A DNA stretch of 64,000 nucleotides from the NCBI RefSeq assembly GCF_900100795.1, contig NZ_FNCO01000009.1:224339-288338 (forward strand). The letters run 5' to 3'. The translations under genes and the position numbers were made by a program. The notes below the pieces were generated by a model. The model was not told where the DNA came from. It saw only the letters and a program-made list of their open reading frames with translations, and did not search any database. Of this stretch, positions 1-8,530 are shown one piece after another. Numbering within the stretch: position 1 is the first letter of the stretch; every line of letters starts with the position of its first letter. The DNA comes from Pseudomonas abietaniphila. GTDB lineage: Bacteria > Pseudomonadota > Gammaproteobacteria > Pseudomonadales > Pseudomonadaceae.

Positions 1-1
1 T

Positions 2-820
2 GAGGTCGACAGGGCCTGGGGCGACGTCACCTACTGGAAAGCGCTCAAGCAAGCTTCGTCGAAACTGACGCCGTATTACCTGCTGGCCTCGCTGGATCAT
101 CGCTTTGATCCGGCGGCGGGCAGCATCGTCAAGGCCGATCCCAATCAGTCGATCTACGTCGACATCTTCGCCCGCACGTTCTACATCGGCGCCATCGTCA
201 CGGTGCTCTGCCTGTTGCTCGGATTTCCCGTGGCGTACTGGCTGGCGATCCTGCCGGAAGGCAAAAGCAACCTGCTGATGATCTGCGTGCTGCTGCCGTT
301 TTGGACCTCGTTGATCGTGCGCACGGCGGCGTGGATCGTGCTGTTGCAATCGGACGGTCTGATCAATCGGACCTTGATGTTCCTCGGCGTCGTGGATGCG
401 CCGATCCAACTGGTGTTCAACAGGACCGGGGTGATCATCGCGATGACCCATGTGCTGCTGCCGTTCATGATCCTGCCGCTGTACAGCGTCATGAAAAGCA
501 TTCCGTCGAACTACGTGCGTGCCGCCATTTCCCTGGGTGCTCACCCGTTCGTGGCGTTCTGGCGCGTCTATGTCCCGCAGACCGTCGCGGGGCTGGCAGC
601 GGGCGGTTTGCTCACGTTCATCCTTGCCATCGGTTACTACGTGACACCCGCGCTGGTGGGCGGCGCTGCCGATCAGATGGTCAGCTACTTCGTCGCGTTC
701 TACACCAACAAGACGGTGAACTGGGGCATGGCGTCGGCGCTCGGCAGCCTGCTGCTGATCGCGACGCTGTTGCTCTACGTGGTGTACGGCAAGCTCACCC
801 AACCGACCCAGGCGAGGTAA
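2..820 (+). CDS. ABC transporter permease, PotB-like (5' partial)
   Basis: The reading frame is open from the left edge, so the start lies upstream; 272 codons are present. Several hydrophobic segments follow a periplasmic stretch, and an EAA-type cytoplasmic loop (RAAISLGAHPFVAFWRVYVP) marks the site that contacts the ATPase subunit. This is the layout of the first inner-membrane permease of polyamine/spermidine-type importers (PotB family). The second permease begins 5 bp after its stop, so the two are co-transcribed. The ATPase and substrate-binding protein are not in the window and probably lie to the left. The substrate cannot be read from the sequence; a polyamine or amino-acid derivative fits the aminotransferase that follows. 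Confidence 0.9.
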   Translation, partial: EVDRAWGDVTYWKALKQASSKLTPYYLLASLDHRFDPAAGSIVKADPNQSIYVDIFARTFYIGAIVTVLCLLLGFPVAYWLAILPEGKSNLLMICVLLPFWTSLIVRTAAWIVLLQSDGLINRTLMFLGVVDAPIQLVFNRTGVIIAMTHVLLPFMILPLYSVMKSIPSNYVRAAISLGAHPFVAFWRVYVPQTVAGLAAGGLLTFILAIGYYVTPALVGGAADQMVSYFVAFYTNKTVNWGMASALGSLLLIATLLLYVVYGKLTQPTQAR

Positions 821-825
821 TCGAC

Positions 826-1650
826 ATGTTGCAGCCTTATGCGTCCCCCGCTGAAAAGCTCGCCCGGTTCGCCCTGGTGTCGGCGTCCATCCTGATCCTG
901 CTGTTCCTGATCGTGCCGATCCTGGTGATCATTCCGCTGTCGTTCAATTCTTCGTCGTTCCTGACGTACCCCATGGACGGTTTTTCCTTGCGTTGGTACG
1001 AGGAGTTGATGTCTTCGCAGGACTGGCAGCAGGCGTTCAAGAACAGCTTCATCATCGCGCCCGGCGCCACGTTGCTGGCGATGGTCTTCGGCACCATGGC
1101 TTCAGTGGGCCTGTGCCGGGGTGACTTCCGCTTCAAAAGCGTGGTCATGGCGTTTCTGATCTCGCCGATGATCGTGCCGCTGATCATCGTGGCGGTCGGC
1201 CTGTACTTCTTCTTCGCCAAGCTGCAATTGCTCAACAGCTACATCGGCCTGGTGCTGGCCCACGCCATGCTCGGCGTGCCCTTCGTCGTGATCACGGTCA
1301 ACGCCACGCTGCAGGGGTTCAACACCAACCTGAGCCGCGCCGCAGCAAGCCTCGGCGCGCCGCCGTTGACCGTGTTCTTCAGGGTCGTGTTGCCGCTGAT
1401 TGCGCCGGGTGTGATCTCCGGCGGGCTGTTTGCGTTTGCGACCTCCTTCGATGAAGTGGTGGTCACGCTGTTCCTCGCCAGCCCGTCGCAACGCACCCTG
1501 CCGCTGCAGATGTTCGCCGGGATCCGGGAGAACATCAGCCCGAACATCGCCGCCGTCGCCACCATCATGGTCGTTTTGTCGGTGCTGATGTTGCTGACGC
1601 TGGAGGTGCTGAGGCGGCGCAACGAAAAACTGAAGGTAAAACAAGAATAA
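826..1650 (+). CDS. ABC transporter permease, PotC-like
   Basis: 274 residues starting at the ATG 5 bp after the preceding permease; the open frame runs further upstream only as a shadow of that gene. About six membrane segments are visible (first at residues 15-37), with the EAA loop RAAASLGAPPLTVFFRVVLP near residue 180. This is the second membrane subunit of a PotBC-type importer and should pair with its upstream neighbour to form the channel. Tight spacing and matched family support an operon that continues into the aminotransferase gene. Family assignment is firm; the transported compound is unknown. Confidence 0.92.
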   Translation: MLQPYASPAEKLARFALVSASILILLFLIVPILVIIPLSFNSSSFLTYPMDGFSLRWYEELMSSQDWQQAFKNSFIIAPGATLLAMVFGTMASVGLCRGDFRFKSVVMAFLISPMIVPLIIVAVGLYFFFAKLQLLNSYIGLVLAHAMLGVPFVVITVNATLQGFNTNLSRAAASLGAPPLTVFFRVVLPLIAPGVISGGLFAFATSFDEVVVTLFLASPSQRTLPLQMFAGIRENISPNIAAVATIMVVLSVLMLLTLEVLRRRNEKLKVKQE

Positions 1651-1751
1651 GCAGGCCGCGCCGCCCTGTCGGCCGCATCGAAGAAAACCACGTGACGCCT
1701 CCCGGACCGCCTTCGGGACGGCAAACTACTGTCCAGATTCAGAGGTTCAAA

Positions 1752-2999
1752 ATGGCTAACTTAGTTGGCGATGTATCCAGCGCTGCCCGCATCCTTCCGG
1801 AATTGAACGGCGAGAAGCTGTTCATTCGTCACGGCAAGGGCGCGTATCTCTGGGACGACAAGGGCCGCCAGTACATCGACACCGCGCTGGGTTTCGGCGC
1901 GGTGTTGCTCGGGCACGCCAATGACTCGGTCAACGCCGGCGTGACCCAAGCCCTGGCGGACAGTGCGGCGCCTTCCTGGGCGCACGTTCGCGAACACGGC
2001 GCGGCCACGGCACTGGCTCAGCACACCGGTGCGCTGAGCAAAGTGATGTTCACCAACTCCGGTAGCGAGGCAGTGCACCTGGCCTGCCGCGCGGCGCGGG
2101 CGTACACCGGTCGCAAGAAGATAGCCAAGATGGCGGCCGGTTTCGACGGCTGGTTCGATGATGTCAGCTTCGGCAACGTGACCTCGAACGAAGCGAGCTT
2201 CAGCGATGGCGCTCGCCCCACGACCGAACGGACCACGCTGCTGCGCTTCAACGACTTCGAGGATGTGGAGCGACTGTTCGCCGAAGATCAGGACATTGCG
2301 GCGGTCATCCTGGAACCGATGCTCGCCAACGCCGGCTGCATCATGCCGCTGCCCGGTTATCTGAAGCATGTGCAGGACATCGCCCACCAGCACGGTGCGC
2401 TGGTGATCTGCGACGAAGTGCTGATGGGCTTTCGCCTGTACGCAGGCCTCGCCGGTTTGCGCGAAGGGCTGGACCCTGATTTGGCCAGCGTCGGCAAAGC
2501 CATCGGCAATGGCGTTCCGGTGTCGGCGGTGGTCGGCAAGCCCGAGATTCTGGCGGGTTTCGAGGAAGGTCGCGTGGCACGCGGCGGCACGTTCAGCGGC
2601 AACCCAATGGCCTGCGCTGCCGTGACCAGCACCTTGGCGCAGCTGGACGAAAGCGACTTTGAGGCGCTGATCGAACGCGGCGACGCGCTGCGTCAGTCGA
2701 TTGAAGCTGCCTTCAAATCCCAGGGCATCACGGTGGTCACCAGCGGCTATGGAAACGTCTTTGGCATCTGGCTTTCAGCGGACGCGCCGGTGACCTATGA
2801 GCAAGCGGCGCACAAGGCGAACCCTGCATTCACCACCGCGCTTCACCTGGCATTGCGTGAAGCAGGATTGCTGATGATGCCTTCGCCTTACGGACGGATT
2901 TACATCTCGTTCGAGCACACCGACGAGGTGATTGACGCGATGAAAGCGGCATTTGAAACCGCTGCCGCAAAATTGAAGCCGGCATTTGCCGACGCTTGA
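1752..2999 (+). CDS. Class III PLP aminotransferase (glutamate-1-semialdehyde aminomutase-like)
   Basis: 415 residues. The ATG at 1752 is preferred over one at 1692 because AGAGG sits 6 bp upstream and family N termini align there. Class III aminotransferase features are present: SGSEAVHLACRAAR (phosphate-binding turn, about residues 100-113), DEVLMGFR (Asp that contacts the PLP ring nitrogen) and SVGKAIGNG, whose Lys should form the internal aldimine. It resembles GSA aminomutase-like aspartate aminotransferase-family proteins, not true HemL. Its position 101 bp behind the polyamine-type permeases suggests it transaminates the imported amine or amino acid. The substrate is inferred only from context. 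Confidence 0.88.
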   Translation: MANLVGDVSSAARILPELNGEKLFIRHGKGAYLWDDKGRQYIDTALGFGAVLLGHANDSVNAGVTQALADSAAPSWAHVREHGAATALAQHTGALSKVMFTNSGSEAVHLACRAARAYTGRKKIAKMAAGFDGWFDDVSFGNVTSNEASFSDGARPTTERTTLLRFNDFEDVERLFAEDQDIAAVILEPMLANAGCIMPLPGYLKHVQDIAHQHGALVICDEVLMGFRLYAGLAGLREGLDPDLASVGKAIGNGVPVSAVVGKPEILAGFEEGRVARGGTFSGNPMACAAVTSTLAQLDESDFEALIERGDALRQSIEAAFKSQGITVVTSGYGNVFGIWLSADAPVTYEQAAHKANPAFTTALHLALREAGLLMMPSPYGRIYISFEHTDEVIDAMKAAFETAAAKLKPAFADA

Positions 3000-3013
3000 A
3001 GGCTGGCCCTGAA

Positions 3014-3442
3014 AGCCGGCCTGCTGACGAATGCGGTGGCTCAGCGACATCCATGCTGCATGACACACCGCGTTCGTCCGAGTGCGGCCCATACCCTCGT
3101 AACCTCCGACGTCTCCTACAGGTATTGCGGCGTTTCGGGGATTTTGCGGCACACATCGATTTGTAGGAGCCGGCTTGCTGGCGAATGCGGTGGGTCAGCG
3201 ACATCCATGCTGCATGACACACCGCGTTCGTCCGAGTGCGGCCCATACCCTCGTAACCTCCGACGTCTCCTACAGGTATTGCGGCGTTTCGGGGATTTTG
3301 CGGCACACATCGATTTGTAGGAGCCGGCTTGCTGGCGAATGCGGTAGGTCAGCGACATTCATGCTGCATGACACACCGCATTCGTCCGAGTGCGGCCCAT
3401 ACCCTCGTAACCTCCGACGTCTCCTACAGGTAATGCGGGGTT
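3014..3442. repeat. 154-bp tandem repeat, about 2.8 copies, REP-related
   Basis: The block reading ATGCGGTGG(G/C)TCAGCGACATCC recurs at 3031, 3185 and 3339, an exact period of 154 bp. Copies 1 and 2 are nearly identical; copy 3 has substitutions and diverges after about 3442. Each unit holds a REP-like arm (GAGCCGGCTTGCTGGCGAA) and an inverted arm ending CTCCTACAG, so the array looks like amplification of one REPIN plus spacer. Predicted ORFs across it are repeat translations, not genes. Confidence 0.9.
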
Positions 3443-3463
3443 ACCAGAATTTGCGGTGGACAC

Positions 3464-3500
3464 TCAACCTGTGGGAGCGAGCTTGGTCTGGGCGGCATTC
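3464..3500 (+). repeat. Single REP arm (GCTTGGTCTGGGC family)
   Basis: CTGTGGGAGCGAGCTTGGTCTGGGCGGCATTCCGACGA-type sequence. A near match lies at 12319-12352 (TGTAGGAGCGCGCTTGGTCTGGGCCGCATTCGGACGA). It lies between the tandem array and the convergent araC gene. No partner arm is obvious, so it is called a REP singlet. Confidence 0.6.
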
Positions 3501-3566
3501 CGACGAAGGAGGTGGGTCAGTGACATCGCCGGTGACTGATGCACTCCCCCGCTCTCAGGCTTGAGA

Positions 3567-4406
3567 TCACATCCCAGTGCCGAGCATCTTCAGCCACCGG
3601 CCTGGCGGGTAACCATAGGTCTTCACGAAATGCCGCGTCATGTGGCTTTGATCGGAAAATCCGGCCATCACGGACGCGTCACTCAGCGACACGCCCAGTG
3701 AAATCGAATGCCGCACCAGATCCAGTCTTCGCAGGGTCAGGTAGCGATGCGGGCTGGTGCCGAACAGCACGCGAAAATCCCGCGACAGGCGCCAGCGGTC
3801 GGTGTCACTGGCCTGCTCCAGTTGGTCGAGGCTGACGCCCTGCTCCAGGCTCGCCATCAGCAACTCCCGCGCACGCTCGGCAGCCGCATAGTCAACCGAT
3901 TGCCGCCCCTTGCGCACGCCCGCCGCGTCCTGCAGCGCCATGGCAATGTCGAACACTGCATCGTCCAGCTCCAGCGGATCGAGCGTTGTGTGCAAGTCCT
4001 GCAACAACCCCTGCGTCGCTTTGAACAACCGCGGATCGCTGGACACACCGCCTTTAATAAACGGCAACGGTTTGCCGCCCAGCACATCCTGAATCATCGC
4101 CGGTTCCAGGTAGAACATCCGATAGCGAAAACCGTCTTCGGTGCCCGCATGCCCGTCGTGCGGCTCATCGGGGTGCAACACCATGGTCTGACCTGGCAGG
4201 TTGTTCACCCGCTCCTTGCCGTACTGAAAGCTTTGCACGCCCGACAAGGTATGCCCGATGGCATAGGTGTCGTGCCGATGCATCTCGAAACCATGGCCAT
4301 GGAAAAACGCCTCGATCCGCTCCATCTGCGGTAACGGTTTGGCACGCACCACCCAGTCCCGCTCGGAATGGGCGAGGTGGGCTTCTCCGTTTGAATATTT
4401 ATCCAT
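3567..4406 (-). CDS. AraC family transcriptional regulator
   Basis: 279 residues. The N-terminal half is a cupin-like AraC ligand-binding/dimerisation domain (HGHGFEMHRHDTYAIGHTLSG, with its conserved His pairs). The C-terminal third (about residues 175-275) carries two helix-turn-helix motifs, the second typical of AraC (LSDASVMAGFSDQSHMTRHF followed by YGYPPGRW). Such proteins sense small molecules and activate nearby or unlinked promoters. It is transcribed away from the acetyltransferase gene at 4684, so that gene is a possible target. Ligand and regulon are unknown. Confidence 0.92.
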   Translation of the reverse strand: MDKYSNGEAHLAHSERDWVVRAKPLPQMERIEAFFHGHGFEMHRHDTYAIGHTLSGVQSFQYGKERVNNLPGQTMVLHPDEPHDGHAGTEDGFRYRMFYLEPAMIQDVLGGKPLPFIKGGVSSDPRLFKATQGLLQDLHTTLDPLELDDAVFDIAMALQDAAGVRKGRQSVDYAAAERARELLMASLEQGVSLDQLEQASDTDRWRLSRDFRVLFGTSPHRYLTLRRLDLVRHSISLGVSLSDASVMAGFSDQSHMTRHFVKTYGYPPGRWLKMLGTGM

Positions 4407-4683
4407 CGTGACGACTCATGATCGAAAGGTTGCAACGCGACACAGATACCATCTGGCAACATTATTGGGAATGTTCAGGTGCATGGACGGTCCGACGGGC
4501 TGCGTCAGATTGATCCAGCACCTTTCAGACGACTGACGCGTGACCCACGGGTTCTCGTTTACCGGAATGGCCATTAATGTGACACCATCGAGAACCGTTC
4601 TCAAATAAAAACAGGCGCGTGGCATCGACCGATTCGGCACACGCAGCCCTTGATGCCTCCTTCTTTACGCGGACTGCCTCACT

Positions 4684-5415
4684 ATGAATTTTCTGCGCCG
4701 TAGCGTGCTTGATCGACAGCTCAAACACTCCCTGTCCCGCAACAAATGCCGACTGGACAGTGGCATCCGAGGCCTGCGCAAGGATATGGAGCTGACCCTG
4801 GAATACGGCGTGAAGCTGCACCAGATCAAGATCAACGCCAGCAAACTGAGCATCGGCGCCTACACCGATATCGTCAGCGGTTCAGAGCTGCAAAATGTCT
4901 CCAGCATCGGCCGCTACTGCTCCATTGCCCGCAATGTGACCATCGGTCAAAACCGGAAATCGCATCCACTGAGCTGGCTCAGCTCCCACAGTGGTCTGGT
5001 CGGCCTGCGTCAGCGCCAAAGCCCCGCCACCTCGACTCACGAGGAGGTCAAGCAGACCGTCGTCGGGCATGACGTGTGGATCGGCATGGACGTGTTGATT
5101 CTGGAAGGCGTTACCATTGGCACCGGCGCGGTGATTGGCGCTCAGTCGCTCATCACCAAGGATGTTCCGCCGTACGCCATCGTGACGGGGTCGCCGGGCA
5201 AGGTGCAGCGCTATCGCTTCGAGCCGCACATCATCGACGGATTGCTCGCCAGCCAGTGGTGGAACCTGACCCCGCATCAACTCGCCGAACTGCCGATTGA
5301 AGACCCCGAGGCGCTGCTGGACGCGTTGAAAGGTTTTGTCGTGCCGGACAGTCACCCGGGCAAGGTCGTGGTGCGCAACCAGCCATTTGCGGTGGACTAC
5401 CACGCAGCGCAGTGA
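4684..5415 (+). CDS. CatB-type hexapeptide O-acetyltransferase
   Basis: 243 residues. The middle and C-terminal parts show left-handed beta-helix hexapeptide repeats (SIGRYCSIARNVTIG near residue 77; VVGHDVWIGMDVLILEGVTIG near 128; GTGAVIGAQSLITKDVPPYA) followed by the family hallmark IVTGSPGKV. This is the xenobiotic acyltransferase/CatB-like group, which uses acetyl-CoA to acetylate hydroxyl groups of sugars or antibiotics as a trimer. The first 30 residues are basic and less conserved. It ends exactly where the convergent hydrolase gene ends. The acceptor is unknown; resistance is not implied. Confidence 0.85.
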   Translation: MNFLRRSVLDRQLKHSLSRNKCRLDSGIRGLRKDMELTLEYGVKLHQIKINASKLSIGAYTDIVSGSELQNVSSIGRYCSIARNVTIGQNRKSHPLSWLSSHSGLVGLRQRQSPATSTHEEVKQTVVGHDVWIGMDVLILEGVTIGTGAVIGAQSLITKDVPPYAIVTGSPGKVQRYRFEPHIIDGLLASQWWNLTPHQLAELPIEDPEALLDALKGFVVPDSHPGKVVVRNQPFAVDYHAAQ

Positions 5416-6369
5416 CTAACCCGACTGTTTCGTGCTGACCGCAGCGTCGTTGGTGGCATGCGCGTCAGGCATCCTGGCATTGAGCAGCGCCTGAATCGCC
5501 TGATTGTAGGCCTGTCGTCCCAGGTTCATGCTGTTGTTGTGATTGCCACCGGGCACCATCAGCAGATGCTTGGGCTCTTGCGCCGCCTGGAAAAGCGCCT
5601 GGCTGAAGCGCGGCGAGACGAACGGATCGGCGGTCCCGTGAACGATCAGGAGCGGCATGTGGACCTCGGCGATTTTGTCGATGGAGTCGAATTTTTGCGA
5701 CACCAGCCAGCGCACCGGCAGCGATGTTCGCGTACTTGCAACGGACGCCGCCACATCGGCGAGGTTGGTGAAGGTCGACTCGATAATCAGGCCGCGCGCC
5801 TGTATCGGCTCCTTTCCCGTTTGCGCATCGCGGCCCAGCTCGGCGGCCAGGTCCACGGCCACCGCACCACCGAGCGAATGCCCGTAGATCAGGCGCTTCT
5901 GCGGATCGGGCTGCAGTTGCTTCAACCGCTCCCAGGCGATCCGCGCATCCTCGTACACCGAGGCTTCAGAGGGCAGCTGCCCTTTGCTTTCGCCAAAGCC
6001 GCGATAGTCGATGGCCAGCACGGAAAAGCCCAAGGCATGCAATTGTTCGATGCGAAAGAACTGACCGGTGAGATTCCAGCGCGACCCATGCAGGTAAAGC
6101 ACAGCGGGCGCGTCCTTTTTTTCCGCCAGCCACCACCAGGCGTGGATGTTCTGGGAGACGCCAAACGACGGCGCCTTGAGCTCCAGGACCTGAACGTCTT
6201 CCGGGATCCCGTGATACCAACTGGCGACGCCCGGTTCGATCATGAACACCAGCTCCCGCTCCTTGTGCTGCAATGCCGCGCACCCGACCGGCAGGCCGAC
6301 GACGATCAACAGCATGCACAGCCAGAAAAACCAGCGCGCCTTGAAGTGGGCCAGGGAGAGTTGCGGCAT
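5416..6369 (-). CDS. Alpha/beta hydrolase, membrane- or lipid-anchored
   Basis: 317 residues from the ATG at 6369 (an in-frame ATG at 6417 is also possible). A hydrophobic N-terminal segment followed by VGLPVGCAALQ looks like a signal anchor or atypical lipobox. The nucleophile elbow GHSLGG and the oxyanion region LYLHGSRWNLTG are present, and VHGTADPFV plus GGNHNN supply the likely catalytic Asp and His. It resembles YfhR/Bem46-type serine hydrolases. It converges on the acetyltransferase with no gap between stop codons. Substrate unknown. Confidence 0.85.
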   Translation of the reverse strand: MPQLSLAHFKARWFFWLCMLLIVVGLPVGCAALQHKERELVFMIEPGVASWYHGIPEDVQVLELKAPSFGVSQNIHAWWWLAEKKDAPAVLYLHGSRWNLTGQFFRIEQLHALGFSVLAIDYRGFGESKGQLPSEASVYEDARIAWERLKQLQPDPQKRLIYGHSLGGAVAVDLAAELGRDAQTGKEPIQARGLIIESTFTNLADVAASVASTRTSLPVRWLVSQKFDSIDKIAEVHMPLLIVHGTADPFVSPRFSQALFQAAQEPKHLLMVPGGNHNNSMNLGRQAYNQAIQALLNARMPDAHATNDAAVSTKQSG

Positions 6370-6809
6370 AAAGCGTTTCCGGTGTGAGAGGACGTACAGG
6401 GGCAGTGTGCCACTCATTACCGAGGCAGGTCATGTCTGTCTGCTGAAAGGAAAGCCAGCTTTGCATGCTTGAACGTCAGAGGACTGACGAAGCCTGCGAG
6501 GTGGTTTGAATCTGTGGCTTGCTGGCGATTGCGGTGGGTCAGCAGCATCAAGGGTGAATGACACACCGCAATCGCGACCGTCGTAACCTCCGATTGCTCC
6601 TACAGGAATCGGGGGCACCAAAGACTTGAGCATGACGCGGATACTGTAGGAGCTGGCTTGCTAGCGAAGGCGGTGGACCATTGAACATCATCGTCAACTG
6701 ACACAGCGCTTCGCCGGAATGCCGCTTTCGTGAGCAAGCTCACTCCCACAGGTATTGCGCCGATGCGCAAACCTGGAGGCTGGCGAATCGTTTTACACGG
6801 CGGAAGGAT
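6370..6809. repeat. Intergenic region with two REPIN-like elements (6512-6605 and 6644-6751)
   Basis: The first element starts CTGTGGCTTGCTGGCGATTGCGGTGGGTCAG and ends GATTGCTCCTACAG. The second runs from CTGTAGGAGCTGGCTTGCTAGCG to GTGAGCAAGCTCACTCCCACAG. Both resemble the unit of the 154-bp array at 3014. No convincing coding sequence is present between the hydrolase start and the end of deoC. Confidence 0.75.
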
Positions 6810-7490
6810 TCAGTACCCCGAACCCGACGCCTCAGCGCCGCTGATGATGGCAATCCCGGAGCTGGTGCCCAGACGCGTGGCGCCGGCTTCGATCATGGCG
6901 ATGGCCGTCTTGTAGTCGCGCACGCCACCCGACGCTTTGACGCCGACGTCGGCCCCCACGACCTTGCGCATCAGGGCAACGTCTTCGAGGGTCGCGCCGC
7001 TGCGGCTGAAACCAGTGGAGGTTTTGACGAACGCCACGTTCAGCTCGCGGCAGATTTCACAGGCTTTGGTTTTCTGCGCATCGTCGAGCAGGCAGGTTTC
7101 CAGAATCACTTTTAGCGGCACTTCACCACAGGCCTGTTTGACGGCGGCGATGTCGTCACCGACCTGATCCAGCAGGCCATCTTTCAACGCGCCTACGTTC
7201 AGCACCATGTCGATCTCGCCAGCCCCTGCCGCAATCGCCTGCTTCGCTTCGAAGGCTTTGGTGTCGCTCAAGCCGGCGCCCAACGGGAAGCCGACCACGG
7301 CGCAGACCTTGACCTGCCCATCGGTAAGCAGCGAGGCGGCGTATGGCACCTGGCCTGAGTTCACGCACACCGAATAGAATCCATGCTCCTGCGCTTCACG
7401 GCACAATGTGGCGATCTGCTCGCGAGTCGCATCGGCGGCCAGCAAGGTGTGGTCGATATACTGCGCGAGTGCTGCGGGTTCGATCTTCAT
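6810..7490 (-). CDS. deoC: Deoxyribose-phosphate aldolase
   Basis: 226 residues starting at MKIEPAALAQYIDHTLL, the normal DeoC N terminus; an upstream in-frame start at 7544 is less likely. Catalyses cleavage of 2-deoxyribose-5-phosphate to glyceraldehyde-3-phosphate and acetaldehyde in the cytosol. The Schiff-base Lys lies in AFVKTSTGF (about K156), the second active-site Lys in GVKASGGVRD (about K185), and the proton-relay Asp in GEIDMVLNVG (about D94). Divergent from deoR, with an operator in between. Together with the kinase and transporter at 9.6-11.9 kb it completes 2-deoxyribose catabolism. Confidence 0.97.
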   Translation of the reverse strand: MKIEPAALAQYIDHTLLAADATREQIATLCREAQEHGFYSVCVNSGQVPYAASLLTDGQVKVCAVVGFPLGAGLSDTKAFEAKQAIAAGAGEIDMVLNVGALKDGLLDQVGDDIAAVKQACGEVPLKVILETCLLDDAQKTKACEICRELNVAFVKTSTGFSRSGATLEDVALMRKVVGADVGVKASGGVRDYKTAIAMIEAGATRLGTSSGIAIISGAEASGSGY

Positions 7491-7577
7491 TTCGGTCCTT
7501 CTTCCTGTCGGGGAGCGGGTAAGAGAAGCAGTTACCAGCGACACGCTTTAAGCTGCAAGCCTGTGCGCTTCATTTTG

Positions 7578-7593
7578 TGTTGTATATATAACA
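7578..7593. promoter_or_regulatory. Candidate DeoR operator between deoC and deoR
   Basis: TGTTGTATATATAACA is a near-perfect 16-bp palindrome in the AT-rich deoC-deoR divergent region. It matches the ends of the E. coli DeoR operator (TGTTA-N6-TAACA) at 9 of 10 positions. It overlaps TATATA sequences that could be -10 elements for either gene, so binding would repress both. Confidence 0.7.
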
Positions 7594-7633
7594 GTAAATG
7601 TTATTTTTTTACCATATTCAATCGACAGCCGGA

Positions 7634-8404
7634 ATGCCTGTGGACAGTAAAAAATCCGACCGCATCAAACTGATTCAACAAGCCCTGCAGGATCAGAAAG
7701 CCATTCACCTGCGTGAAATGGCTGACCTGCTGGACGTCTCGGAAATGACGTTGCGCCGTGACCTGGGCCGTCATCCCGACAAATTCCACCTGCTGGGCGG
7801 GCACATCACGCTGGCCTTCGATCCGTCCGACGCCAGCGATTACAAGGTCACCGAGCAAGGCACGCGCCACGTCGAAGAAAAGCGCCGCATTGGCAAACTG
7901 GCAGCCGCCTTCATCAAGCCGGGTGACACCGTGTTCTTCGACTGCGGCACGACGATCCCTTTCGTCATCGATTTCATCCCCGACGAGCTGGAGTTCACTG
8001 CCGTGTGCAACTCGCTCAACGTGTTGCTCAAGCTGCAGCAGAAACCCAACTGCACCATCGTGCTGTGCGGCGGCACGTTTCATCGCAAGAACCAAGTCTT
8101 CGAGCATCACAGCGAAGCCAGCATCCTGGACGGCATTCGCCTGACCTGGGCCTTTGTCTCGGCTGCGGGTGTCAGCGATGAATTCGGCGTGACCTGCTTC
8201 AACTTCAACGAGGTCGAGGTCAAGCAGAAAGTCCTGCGCCAGGCGCGCCACTGCATGCTGCTGGCCGACCACACCAAATTCGACGCCGTGCGCACCGCGC
8301 ACTTCGCCGCGCTGGAGAACTTCCATGTGGTGGTCACCGACAAGAAACTGCCCAAACCGTACCGCGACCTGATTCAAGGGTATGGGGCGCAGTTGGTGAT
8401 GTGA
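7634..8404 (+). CDS. deoR: DeoR family repressor of deoxyribose genes
   Basis: 256 residues from the ATG at 7634; E. coli DeoR has 252. The N-terminal winged HTH (LREMADLLDVSEMTLRRDLG, about residues 26-45) is followed by a DeoR-type sugar-phosphate-sensing domain with DTVFFDCGTTIPF and CGGTFHRKNQVFE. It is divergent from deoC and faces the deoX-deoP-deoK genes. Candidate operators flank both ends of the locus (7578 and 12010). In enterobacteria deoxyribose-5-phosphate is the inducer, and the same ligand is inferred here. Confidence 0.88.
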   Translation: MPVDSKKSDRIKLIQQALQDQKAIHLREMADLLDVSEMTLRRDLGRHPDKFHLLGGHITLAFDPSDASDYKVTEQGTRHVEEKRRIGKLAAAFIKPGDTVFFDCGTTIPFVIDFIPDELEFTAVCNSLNVLLKLQQKPNCTIVLCGGTFHRKNQVFEHHSEASILDGIRLTWAFVSAAGVSDEFGVTCFNFNEVEVKQKVLRQARHCMLLADHTKFDAVRTAHFAALENFHVVVTDKKLPKPYRDLIQGYGAQLVM

Positions 8405-8429
8405 TGTTGTCTTGACAGACGCTGGCCCT

Positions 8430-8518
8430 TGTAGGAGCGCGCTTGCCCGCGATTGCGGTCTGTCAGTTGCAATAGTGGCGTCTGATACACCGCCATCGCG
8501 GGCAAGCGCGCTCCTACA
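8430..8518. repeat. REPIN (GCGCGCTTGCCCGCGAT family), 89 bp
   Basis: TGTAGGAGCGCGCTTGCCCGCGAT at the left is matched by its inverted copy ATCGCGGGCAAGCGCGCTCCTACA at the right, so the whole forms a long hairpin. It lies between the converging ends of deoR and deoX and may act as a transcript end or mRNA-stabilising structure. The same family recurs at 48358-48445. Confidence 0.92.
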
Positions 8519-8530
8519 AAAGAAATGGCA

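Noticed and set aside
301..825. Upstream extension of the second permease
   Set aside because: Frame-shifted shadow of the first permease; the ATG at 826 gives a normal PotC N terminus.
3014..3442. Possible CRISPR array
   Set aside because: The units are 154 bp and contiguous, with no short repeats separated by unique spacers and no cas genes.
2830..3564. Several overlapping ORFs in the tandem repeat
   Set aside because: Translations of the 154-bp repeat; the same peptide recurs once per copy.
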